Under the pieces are notes generated by a model. The model saw only the letters and a program-made list of their open reading frames with translations, had not been told where the DNA came from and made no database searches. Position numbers and translations under genes: made by a program. Shown in pieces: positions 1 through 6,042 of a DNA stretch of 21,411 nt. Each line of letters starts with the position of its first letter. Within the stretch, counting starts at the first letter, position 1. Where the stretch lies: the NCBI GenBank assembly GCA_014896635.1, contig JADBKA010000071.1, positions 1 through 21,411 of the forward strand, written 5' to 3'. The DNA is from Ktedonobacteraceae bacterium (GTDB lineage: Bacteria; Chloroflexota; Ktedonobacteria; Ktedonobacterales; Ktedonobacteraceae).

Positions 1-765
1 TCTGTAGAATTCAACGACCGCCGCCTGTGTGGGCAGCACAGGCGCGAGGATGGTATCCTCGGCCAGTTTTGTCAACTCTTTTACCAGAGCTACCGGCCCG
101 ACCAGGTAGCCAACGCGCAGGCCGGGGCTGATCAGCTTGCTGTACGAGCTAACCGTGATAGCGCGCTCCGGCTTGAGTTCGCGCAGCAGCGGAGCAGATT
201 CGCCGCTGTAGCGTAAGGTGCGGTAAGGTACATCCTCGACCAGCCAGAAGTTGTAGCGTTCGGCCAGTTCGACGAGCACCTGGCGTTTCTCAGCAGAAGT
301 CGTGACACCGGCAGGATTCTGGAAATCGGGAATCACATACATAAACACCGGCGAGTACCGTGCAACGGCCTCTTCCAGTTTTGCCAGATTGACGCCATCA
401 AGATCAAGCGGAACACCGATTACGCGCGCCCCGCGCCGGCGGAATGTCTTGATCGCGCGATCATAGCTTGGCTGCTCGACGAGCACCACGTCCCCCGGCT
501 TGATGAGTAGCGCCGATAAAAGATCCTGCAAGTGCAGGGAGCCGTTACCCACAAGCACCTGATCGGGACTGACAGCGTACTGCTCGGCGAGCAGACGGCA
601 CAACGGAAGATAGCCGCCGTTGTGGCCGTACTGCAAAACGCTACGCCCCTCTGGTCCTTCCAGCACTGCTTGAAAACACTCACTGAGCAGTTGAGTGGGC
701 AGCGCTTCCACTGCTGGAACCCCTCTGGTAAAAAGAATTTTCTCACTACTCACCTGGCTCTGCAT
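1..765 (-). CDS. PLP-dependent class I/II aminotransferase, 3'-truncated by window edge
   Basis: Reads from ATG at 765 to the left edge with no stop: 255 residues, C-terminal part missing. It is a fold-type I, PLP-dependent aminotransferase. Visible landmarks are the substrate/PLP Asn in DFQNPAG (N150), the PLP-nitrogen Asp in VEDVPY (D178, Y181), the Schiff-base Lys in SSYSKLISPGLRVGY (K210) and the phosphate-binding Arg (R217). Family members run about 390-400 residues. The pattern is closest to the LysN / 2-aminoadipate aminotransferase group, which resembles the C-terminal half of MocR/GntR regulators. There is no room for a winged-helix domain, since the upstream gene ends at 817 and the reading frame starts at 765, so this is a stand-alone enzyme. 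The ribosome site is weak (GAGAGAAG). It lies 51 bases downstream of the quinone oxidoreductase and is probably co-transcribed with it. The exact amino-acid substrate cannot be told. Confidence 0.9.
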   Translation of the reverse strand, partial: MQSQVSSEKILFTRGVPAVEALPTQLLSECFQAVLEGPEGRSVLQYGHNGGYLPLCRLLAEQYAVSPDQVLVGNGSLHLQDLLSALLIKPGDVVLVEQPSYDRAIKTFRRRGARVIGVPLDLDGVNLAKLEEAVARYSPVFMYVIPDFQNPAGVTTSAEKRQVLVELAERYNFWLVEDVPYRTLRYSGESAPLLRELKPERAITVSSYSKLISPGLRVGYLVGPVALVKELTKLAEDTILAPVLPTQAAVVEFYR

Positions 766-816
766 AGTCTTTCTTCTCTCTTTCAATGCCGGTTGAAATA
801 ACGGCGATGTTCTGAA

Positions 817-1764
817 TTATTCGTGGATAAGGACGATTTTGCCCTGAATTTCGCCCGATGCTAGCAGGCGATGCGCTTCGGCAGCCTGTGCGATGGGTAG
901 CGTTCTGGCGATGAGCGGGCGAAAGGCTTTTTCAGTAATGAGCTGAAGGATTTTTTGTTCATCTGCAACGGCGGATCGCAGCATGCCGCCACCGATAACC
1001 GTGACGCGCTTCAGGCGCCAGGACTGCGTATCAACCGTTGCCTGCTGGCCTCCGAGATTGCCGATCAGCACGACACGTCCATCAGGCGCACAGGCATCGA
1101 GACTCACCTGGAGTGTTGTACTGACCAGTTCGATGACAAGGTTGGCACCACCCTGCTCTTGCAGCGTTTTTGCGACGTCCTGGCGGCGATGATTCACGAC
1201 AAGGTCGGCACCTAGGCCACGCAAGACGGTGGCCCGCTCCTCGGAACTGGCAGTCGTAGCCACCCAGGCTCCGGCGTGTTTTGCCAGTTGCACTCCTGCT
1301 GAGCCAACACCGCTCGATCCGGCCCAGATCAGCACACGCTCCCCGGATTTGAGATGTCCCAGATCAAACAGGCTTCCCCAGGCCGTTGAGGCAGCAAGCC
1401 CAGCAGCAACTGCTTGCTCAAAAGAGACATTATCGGGAATGCGAGCCAGGTGCGAGGCCGGTACCGCCAGTTTGCCGGCGTAACCACCACCGCCTTTCGC
1501 AAGCGGCGCGCGTGTGGTCAGTACACGCTCTCCTGTGTGAAAACCATGCGCATCGTAGAGAACGACGCCGGCTGCTTCCAGGCCGGGGGTAAAAGGCAAC
1601 TGGGCAACCGGGCGACTGCCGGCACGTTGGAAAAGATCGAGCCGGTTGACTGTGGTAGCTTTCACGTTGATCAGTACATCATCAGGTCCGGGAACTGGAT
1701 CGGGTACTTCCTGGATCTGAAGAACGTCTGGCTCACCATAACGAGCAAATTGAACTGCCTTCAT
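817..1764 (-). CDS. MDR-family NADPH:quinone oxidoreductase / zinc-free alcohol dehydrogenase-like protein
   Basis: 315 residues, full length for the zinc-free quinone oxidoreductase branch of the medium-chain dehydrogenase/reductase superfamily (about 310-335). An N-terminal GroES-like domain opens with MKAVQFARYGEPDVLQ and contains TTVNRLDLFQRAG, where zinc enzymes would have the catalytic Cys; no zinc ligands are visible. The NADP(H) Rossmann motif AGSSGVGSAGVQLAK is at residues 148-162. Such enzymes are cytosolic and reduce quinones or activated alkenes with NADPH. The start is ATG at 1764 with ribosome site GGTGAGGAG about ten bases upstream; a candidate extended -10 lies at 1866-1874. 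It is followed by the aminotransferase on the same strand. Substrate unknown; crotonyl-CoA reductase-like or zeta-crystallin-like activity are alternatives. Confidence 0.9.
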   Translation of the reverse strand: MKAVQFARYGEPDVLQIQEVPDPVPGPDDVLINVKATTVNRLDLFQRAGSRPVAQLPFTPGLEAAGVVLYDAHGFHTGERVLTTRAPLAKGGGGYAGKLAVPASHLARIPDNVSFEQAVAAGLAASTAWGSLFDLGHLKSGERVLIWAGSSGVGSAGVQLAKHAGAWVATTASSEERATVLRGLGADLVVNHRRQDVAKTLQEQGGANLVIELVSTTLQVSLDACAPDGRVVLIGNLGGQQATVDTQSWRLKRVTVIGGGMLRSAVADEQKILQLITEKAFRPLIARTLPIAQAAEAHRLLASGEIQGKIVLIHE

Positions 1765-1865
1765 CGGTCAAATACTCCTCACCATTGTTCTTACACTTAT
1801 GCAATGAAGATCGCGGCCAGCACTCTGACGGATCTGTCCTTCTGTTTGACCGCCTGACCTTCTTA

Positions 1866-1874
1866 ATCATAGCA
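1866..1874 (-). promoter_or_regulatory. candidate extended -10 promoter of the quinone oxidoreductase
   Basis: On the minus strand the bases read TGCTATGAT, an extended -10 (TGN plus TATGAT, one mismatch to TATAAT). The predicted start of transcription near 1859 gives a leader of about 95 bases before ATG 1764. No good -35 box is visible, as is usual for extended -10 promoters. The same form recurs upstream of the MurB-like gene and the SDR gene. Confidence 0.5.
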
Positions 1875-1990
1875 TACTTTTGACGTAAGACTGTGTGGCG
1901 GGCCTTATCAGCCAGTGAGAGGAGTTGCAATGTTATATCTCCGCTATGTGACCCGTCGCCGGGAGTTTTTCTGAGAAAGAAATAAATACA

Positions 1991-2113
1991 AAAAGAGGTG
2001 GTACACGTACGAAACAGAAGGTGCAACGCTGGTATTACTTCCTGTGGTTATTCTTTTGAACCACCGCTTTTTCTCAAATGTGGCCTCGTTCGTACGTGAA
2101 CCACTGCTCTTTT
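1991..2113. repeat. imperfect inverted repeat, arms 1991-2013 and 2089-2113
   Basis: The left arm begins AAAAGAGGTGGT and ends CACGTACGAA. The right arm is its reverse complement with one mismatch and two extra bases, so 22 of 23 left-arm bases pair. The 75-base interior contains a smaller stem, GTGGTT (2044-2049) with AACCAC (2059-2064). Transcribed, this would be a long hairpin; as DNA it could extrude as a cruciform. No transposase or target duplication was seen. Confidence 0.75.
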
Positions 2114-2470
2114 CCTTGCGAACCCGATACCACCTGCGTATTGTTATCCCAACTCACCTGCTTTCCCTTCCATCCTCCTTTCTAACTTTCTTGCCCCCTT
2201 CCATCTTCACCATTTCCACTATCGCCCTTACCACCTTTCCTTCTTCCCATCGGTACCCTCGCCATCATCCTTTTCCCTGCCTGTACCTCTCCCATGATCA
2301 CTTTCGCTCCCCACTGGTTTTCTCACTCCCTTCCAGCATCATCCTTCCCCTTTCGCTTCCCTTTCCATCCTTCTTGCCAGCCTGCTTACACCCCTTTACT
2401 CCTGGCCACATTGTCCTCACTGTTCCCGATGCCCTTCCACCTTGCATTCCTACCCTACCATAGCCCAGTC
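2113..2470. other. polypyrimidine tract (purine-rich on the minus strand)
   Basis: Counting bases from 2161 to 2460 gives about 60 purines in 300, so roughly 80% C+T on the plus strand. The run is built from irregular CTTCC/CCTTT/CCATC words and is not a tandem repeat. A 139-codon frame (2044-2463) passes through it, but it has no ribosome site and its Ser/Pro/Leu/Phe-rich translation only mirrors the base bias. The tract lies between two inverted repeats. Confidence 0.7.
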
Positions 2471-2478
2471 ACTTTTAT

Positions 2479-2578
2479 GTCACAAACTCGCCTGGTATCT
2501 CACAATCAGTACACAAAGCCGGGCCAGGGAGCGCCTGCTTTGTGAGTGGAATGTGAGAGTAGCGCGTGCTTTTGTGAC
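2479..2578. repeat. nested inverted repeat, arms 2479-2518 and 2538-2578
   Basis: Three words on the left recur in reverse order and complement on the right: GTCACAAA (2479-2486) with TTTGTGAC (2571-2578), TCTCACA (2498-2504) with TGTGAGA (2552-2558), and CACAAAG (2512-2518) with CTTTGTG (2538-2544). The spacing between words is nearly equal on the two sides, so the arms fold as one long interrupted stem around a 19-base GC-rich centre. Confidence 0.75.
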
Positions 2579-2713
2579 GTGTTTGCGCTCTCGTTATTTT
2601 ATAGTCTGGATGTGGGATGAATTCAGTAATAGATGAGCTTGATAATGTAATAATATGAGTAGGTATAGAAATAGAAGAACGGCACACAGAACCATAGAAG
2701 GGAGGATGAGAGT

Positions 2714-3061
2714 ATGCGTAAGAATGAGTGTGAAAGTATGAATCTCGACGACATTCTGCGAGTTTGCCTGCTTGCCCTGGCGAGCAGACATCCCTCCCAT
2801 ACCATTGATCTCGGCGAAGATCTGGTGGAGATGCTGGATATTCCCAGGGAGGGATGGACCGCCGAGGAGCTGATAGGGTTTCTTGACGCGAACTATCCAC
2901 AACTGCTCCGTGAGGATGCCAGACTGCGTCTCGATGCTGAGTGCAGTGAGATCTATCTGCTCCAGCGCTCGAAGGAGAAAGCAGCATTTTACATTCATTG
3001 TCGGGGGAGAATTCCTGCTCAGCACAGGACTGGGCGAGCAGTCCCGGCGGCCCCGGCGTAG
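2714..3061 (+). CDS. small hypothetical protein (115 aa)
   Basis: ATG at 2714 has a good ribosome site (GGGAGGA, 2699-2705) about eight bases upstream, the main reason for calling it. A second ATG at residue 9 (MNLDDILR) is possible. The translation has normal composition and looks mostly helical and acidic (for example TIDLGEDLVEMLDIP and WTAEELIGFLDANYP), with a short basic C-terminus. No signal peptide or membrane segment is seen. I do not recognise the family. The last dozen codons and the stop (3059-3061) fall inside a GC-rich terminator hairpin, so the Arg/Pro/Ala-rich tail may be shaped by the hairpin, or the native frame may have ended differently before a frameshift. It converges on the MurB-like gene. 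Confidence 0.6.
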   Translation: MRKNECESMNLDDILRVCLLALASRHPSHTIDLGEDLVEMLDIPREGWTAEELIGFLDANYPQLLREDARLRLDAECSEIYLLQRSKEKAAFYIHCRGRIPAQHRTGRAVPAAPA

Positions 3062-3081
3062 CCGGACCGCTCGCCGTTTTT
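3032..3081 (+). terminator. intrinsic terminator after the small gene
   Basis: GGCGAGC (3033-3039) pairs with GCTCGCC (3069-3075), extended inward by partial pairing of GTCCCGGC (3041-3048) with GCCGGAC (3061-3067). A run of five T follows at 3077-3081. The stop codon of the 115-aa gene lies in the loop. Confidence 0.75.
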
Positions 3082-3133
3082 GCATCTGCGCTTGGAGATC
3101 CGGCAAGCTCATCTTGAGGGAGAGGAGAGAGCA

Positions 3134-4174
3134 TTATATGACGCGCGGGCGAGGCCACTCGCCGAGCAAGTCGATGTTCAGCGCCAGGTTAATGCCAGAG
3201 CGAGCGAGCACGCGCTGGTGCATCTCGATCACCACCGAGATAATCTGTGTAGCGGTAGCGCCGCCCAGGTTCACGACATAGTTGGCGTTGCGCTCGGCGA
3301 TCTGGACAGGGCCAAAAGTTTTGCCCGCCAGGCCGGTCTGGGAGATCAGCGCGTGGGCAGTGCTCTCCGGCGGATCTTTAAAGATCGGGCCGGTACGTGG
3401 CAGAGTCGGCTCGGTACGCTGGCGATCCTGCCTGTAGTGGTCCCGTAGCGTTGCCAGTTGTGCAGTGCTCTGGCGGTGCAATCTCAGGCCGAGCAGCACC
3501 ACGATTTCTGCCGGCTCGATCAGGCCGCGCGTGGGAAAGACGAGCTGGCCGCGCTCGTCAATACGGGTATAGCGTTCTGCGCGCAGGCGGCTGTGCCGGT
3601 AGCCGAGATCCAGTTCGTCGTGCAGATAGCGCCGCTGCATCGGTTGCGTAAATTGCCCATCCTCCTCACGATTGCAGCCGCGCGCATCGAGCACTTCTAT
3701 CCACTCCAGCATGCGCCCCAGGTCCAGATTGTGCGCCCCGACGTTGCTGACGATGCCCGCGCCCAGCGTCCCAGGGATATCAACGCCAAACTCAAGCCCC
3801 GCCCATCCCAGAGGAATCAGCTCTTCCAGCAGATGTGACCAGCGTACACCAGCCTCCGCAGTCACGATTGCCGTGCCATCTGCCTGCTCTTCAAGCGTAT
3901 AGTGCTGCATATTCATCTGGACGACTATCCCGCGCACGCCTTCATCGGCAAAAAGCACATTGCGTCCCTCGCCAATGACCAGCAATGGCCAGCGGCGGGC
4001 TGCGCACAGGCTGATCAGATCCCTCAGCTCGCGTTGCTCTTCAACTGTCACACAGATGTCTGCTGTACCACCTACCCCGAAGGCACAGTGCTGCGCCAGC
4101 GGTTCATCCGGGCGAACACGCTCCCGAAAGTAGGGATGCAGCGTCGCATACATCTCTTCTCTGTCCAATGCCAC
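3134..4174 (-). CDS. murB: MurB-family FAD protein (UDP-N-acetylenolpyruvoylglucosamine reductase-like) with altered catalytic positions
   Basis: 346 residues, normal MurB length, with the FAD-binding half (HCAFGVGGTADI at 29-40; VIGEGRNVLFADEG at 67-79; FGVDIPGTLGAG at 129-140; SNVGAHN at 143-149) and the MurB C-terminal half (GYRHSRLR at 191-198; TGPIFKDPP at 261-269; QIAERNANYVVN at 291-302). Genuine MurB reduces the enolpyruvyl group of UDP-GlcNAc-enolpyruvate with NADPH in peptidoglycan synthesis. Two conserved acids appear lost: the Ser/Cys of the G-S-x-F-K-N-P motif is Pro (P263), and the Glu of the C-terminal L-x-P-E-[IV] motif is Asn (N333). GGGSN of the FAD loop is GEGRN. Tyr192 and Arg193 remain. 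The start is GTG 4174 with AAAGGA nine bases upstream. It stands alone, away from any cell-wall cluster. It is either a divergent MurB or a paralogue with another job; the gene symbol is by family only. Confidence 0.8.
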   Translation of the reverse strand: MALDREEMYATLHPYFRERVRPDEPLAQHCAFGVGGTADICVTVEEQRELRDLISLCAARRWPLLVIGEGRNVLFADEGVRGIVVQMNMQHYTLEEQADGTAIVTAEAGVRWSHLLEELIPLGWAGLEFGVDIPGTLGAGIVSNVGAHNLDLGRMLEWIEVLDARGCNREEDGQFTQPMQRRYLHDELDLGYRHSRLRAERYTRIDERGQLVFPTRGLIEPAEIVVLLGLRLHRQSTAQLATLRDHYRQDRQRTEPTLPRTGPIFKDPPESTAHALISQTGLAGKTFGPVQIAERNANYVVNLGGATATQIISVVIEMHQRVLARSGINLALNIDLLGEWPRPRVI

Positions 4175-4254
4175 AGGAATAGTTCCTTTCTTCTAACCTG
4201 TACCGCTTCGCTCTTCAACTTCAGCCGGGAGTTTTTGATGCCGTATCCTCTAAG

Positions 4255-4263
4255 ATTATAGCA
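4255..4263 (-). promoter_or_regulatory. candidate extended -10 promoter of the MurB-like gene
   Basis: The minus strand reads TGCTATAAT, a perfect extended -10. The predicted start near 4248 gives a leader of about 74 bases to GTG 4174. No clear -35 box. Confidence 0.65.
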
Positions 4264-4492
4264 TTTACGGGCTTTGCGGCGCACGCCTGTTTGCCGTCTC
4301 CCCGGCTTCCTCATAGTCGTAGCGTTTTCTCAGTCCCGACCCAGGAAACTGTGATCGTTCAGTGAGGAAGGAGCACGCGGCTGTGACGGCATTGTGATGC
4401 AGATAGCTGATACTCTCTAACAGATGGTGAGGGGGACCGGTTGAGGCAGTTCACTCTCGCTCGTTAGCAAAATGGAAAGGTCGTGAGCATCT
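4264..4492. other. divergent intergenic region between MurB-like gene and SHOCT operon
   Basis: No gene seen. A weak plus-strand promoter is possible: TTGTGA (4392-4397), 18 bases, TCTAAC (4416-4421), giving a leader of about 65 bases to ATG 4493. No strong hairpin or repeat was found. Confidence 0.4.
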
Positions 4493-4816
4493 ATGCCGAT
4501 GATGGACGGATACGCCAATGGCTGGCAACAGATTATCGTCTGGATGGTCCTGGCGGAATTTTTCTGGTTGTTGATTCTGAGCCTGGCGTTCCTGGTACTG
4601 CTCAGGAGGCCCTGGCTCTTTAAGCCGGGGCCGACCGCGCTGGAGATTTTGCGCCAGCGGTACGCAAGGGGAGAAATCGACAGGGAAACGTTTGAGCAGA
4701 TGCGCATGGAGCTTTCTGATCTTCCGCAGCGTTCTCAGCGTTCTCAGCGTTCTCCCGTATATCACAACAACCTGCATACTGGCGAGCGCGGGCCTGGCGG
4801 GCCTTTCGACCGTTGA
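4493..4816 (+). CDS. SHOCT-domain small membrane protein
   Basis: 107 residues. One transmembrane helix (about 13-38, IIVWMVLAEFFWLLILSLAF region) is followed by a basic stop-transfer stretch (LLRRPW) and a SHOCT motif (ALEILRQRYARGEIDRETFE, about 49-68). SHOCT is a short C-terminal helical motif, probably for oligomerisation, found on many small membrane proteins and often near metal-handling genes. The tail holds three tandem QRS triplets encoded by three exact copies of CAGCGTTCT. The start has GGAAAGG upstream at some distance; ATG codons at residues 3 and 4 are alternatives. It is 27 bases upstream of the tandem stress protein and likely leads an operon with it and the P1B ATPase. Specific role unknown. 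Confidence 0.75.
   Translation: MPMMDGYANGWQQIIVWMVLAEFFWLLILSLAFLVLLRRPWLFKPGPTALEILRQRYARGEIDRETFEQMRMELSDLPQRSQRSQRSPVYHNNLHTGERGPGGPFDR
4727..4753 (+). repeat. tandem repeat, three copies of CAGCGTTCT
   Basis: Three exact 9-base copies at 4727-4735, 4736-4744 and 4745-4753, in frame within the SHOCT gene and encoding Gln-Arg-Ser three times. Being a multiple of three, copy-number change would not shift the frame. Confidence 0.9.
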
Positions 4817-4843
4817 CCAGGGCGCACTCCTTGAAAGGAGCGA

Positions 4844-5860
4844 ATGACGATGTTCAAACGAATCCTTGTTCCCCTGGATGGTTCTGCACGAGCGGAGCGT
4901 GCCCTGTCTGTTGCTGCTCGCATGGCGCGTTCCAGCGAGGGAACGATCATTCTGATCCAGGCAATGAACGTGTCGGCAATCTATGGGCCGGCTCTCGTCC
5001 CCTATTCTACTGTAACCCCTGAGATGCTGGAAAATGAGCAGGAGAATGCAAAGTCTTATCTTGCTCAGGTAGCCGCCTCGCCTCTGCTGGCAGGCATTGC
5101 AACCGAGACATTCGTTGACCAGGGCGAGGCGGCGTCGGTCATTCTCGCGGCGGCGGAGTCTTATACTGCCGATGTGATTGTATTATGCAGTCACGGGCGC
5201 TCCGGTTTTGCTCGTTGGGCGCTGGGGAGTGTGGCCGAAAAAATCATCCATCATGCGGCTATTCCTGTGCTGGTGCTGCGCGAAAAAGGTCCCATGCCTG
5301 CCGGTCCGCATCCTGATCCTACGATGCCGCTGCGCGTTCTTGTGCCGCTCGATGGCTCGGTCCTGGCGAAAGCGGCACTGGAGCCGGCGGCGATGCTGAT
5401 TGCCGCGCTTGCAACGCCGGCACGGGGCGAACTGCACTTGATTCGGATAGTGCCATCGAAAGGCAGAGGCGCTGCCGACTATGATCTTGCCAGCCAGCAC
5501 GCGCGCGTCTACCTTGAGCAGACAACTGAGCATCTCCGAGAAGGCGTGACTGCACCTGCTGTTGCTCGCCTGCATGTTCCCATCACCTGGTCGGTGGTGA
5601 TGGCGGACGACGTGGCGTCGGCCTTGATTGGGGCCGCAGAAAGCGGTGAAGAGGGATCTGCTATCTCCACCAGAAGCGACCTGATCGCAATGGCAACGCA
5701 CGGGCGTCAGGGCTTCCAGCGCTGGACAATGGGCAGCGTGACGGAGCGCGTACTCCATGCAACCCGCCTGCCACTCCTGATTGTGCGACCGGCAGCCATG
5801 CAGTCGAAACAGAAAAAGCAGGAGGCAACTGAGAAAGTCGCTTCGTTGGAACGTCCTTGA
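4844..5860 (+). CDS. tandem-domain universal stress protein (UspA x2)
   Basis: 338 residues, two Usp domains in one chain. Domain 1 spans about 3-147, opening FKRILVPLDGSARAERAL; domain 2 spans about 163-317, opening PLRVLVPLDGSVLAKAAL. Each keeps the ATP-binding pattern G-x2-G-x~6-G-S: HGRSGFARWALGS (117-129) and HGRQGFQRWTMGS (286-298), so both halves should bind ATP. The protein is cytosolic; Usp proteins support survival under stress by binding nucleotides and partners. Ribosome site AAGGAG (4834-4839) is only four bases from ATG 4844 and ten from ATG 4850, so the native start may be the second (MFKRILV). The C-terminus is a charged Lys/Gln/Glu tail. The stop at 5860 precedes the metal ATPase in the same operon. 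Confidence 0.92.
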   Translation: MTMFKRILVPLDGSARAERALSVAARMARSSEGTIILIQAMNVSAIYGPALVPYSTVTPEMLENEQENAKSYLAQVAASPLLAGIATETFVDQGEAASVILAAAESYTADVIVLCSHGRSGFARWALGSVAEKIIHHAAIPVLVLREKGPMPAGPHPDPTMPLRVLVPLDGSVLAKAALEPAAMLIAALATPARGELHLIRIVPSKGRGAADYDLASQHARVYLEQTTEHLREGVTAPAVARLHVPITWSVVMADDVASALIGAAESGEEGSAISTRSDLIAMATHGRQGFQRWTMGSVTERVLHATRLPLLIVRPAAMQSKQKKQEATEKVASLERP

Positions 5861-5871
5861 TTGATAGCTCG

Positions 5872-5898
5872 CAGACCAGCTCTGCCAGAGCTGGTCTG
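5872..5898. repeat. perfect 12-bp hairpin between usp and the metal ATPase gene
   Basis: CAGACCAGCTCT (5872-5883) and AGAGCTGGTCTG (5887-5898) are exact complements around a GCC loop; a G-T pair could extend it. No T run follows, so it is not a standard terminator. It begins 11 bases after the usp stop. It could be an mRNA processing/stability hairpin or, as DNA, an operator. Confidence 0.85.
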
Positions 5899-6006
5899 TA
5901 CTGTAGCACATATCAAGAGAGGTTCGTCACGAGAATAACACATCAGGGAGAAGGAAAAGGAAATAGTTGTTCCATTGTACAGAGAGAGCTTGCTTCAATC
6001 TCGCCA

Positions 6007-6042
6007 GGAATTTCCCTGAATTCCTTTTCCCAGGGGGAAATT
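6007..6042 (+). promoter_or_regulatory. possible alternative hairpins over the ATPase ribosome site
   Basis: AATTTCCC (6009-6016) is complementary to GGGAAATT (6035-6042), which covers the ribosome site AGGGGG and abuts GTG 6043. The same left sequence can instead pair as GGAATT (6007-6012) with AATTCC (6019-6024). The two folds exclude each other, so one could hide and the other free the ribosome site. Seen in sequence; function is inference. Confidence 0.35.

Larger units (their letters stand above)
1765..2713. other. 949-base intergenic region, structure-rich, no credible gene
   Basis: Apart from the oxidoreductase leader and promoter at its left end, I find no reading frame here with a ribosome site and natural protein composition. 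It contains, in order, a wide inverted repeat (1991-2113), a strongly pyrimidine-biased tract (about 2113-2470) and a nested inverted repeat (2479-2578), then AT-rich sequence leading to the 2714 gene. A possible -10 (TATAGT, 2600-2605) has no matching -35. The three structures follow one another closely and may be one element. Confidence 0.7.

Noticed and set aside
2044..2463. 139-codon plus-strand reading frame
   Set aside because: No ribosome site; the Ser/Pro/Leu/Phe-rich translation just reflects the pyrimidine tract.
2475..3158. 227-codon minus-strand reading frame opposite the small gene
   Set aside because: No ribosome site, unnatural composition, and it runs through an inverted repeat and a terminator; the plus-strand 115-aa frame has a good ribosome site.
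5857..6042. N-terminal 62-codon extension of the metal ATPase
   Set aside because: Begins at TTG on the usp stop, runs through a perfect hairpin, and its translation has no family match; GTG 6043 has a better ribosome site.
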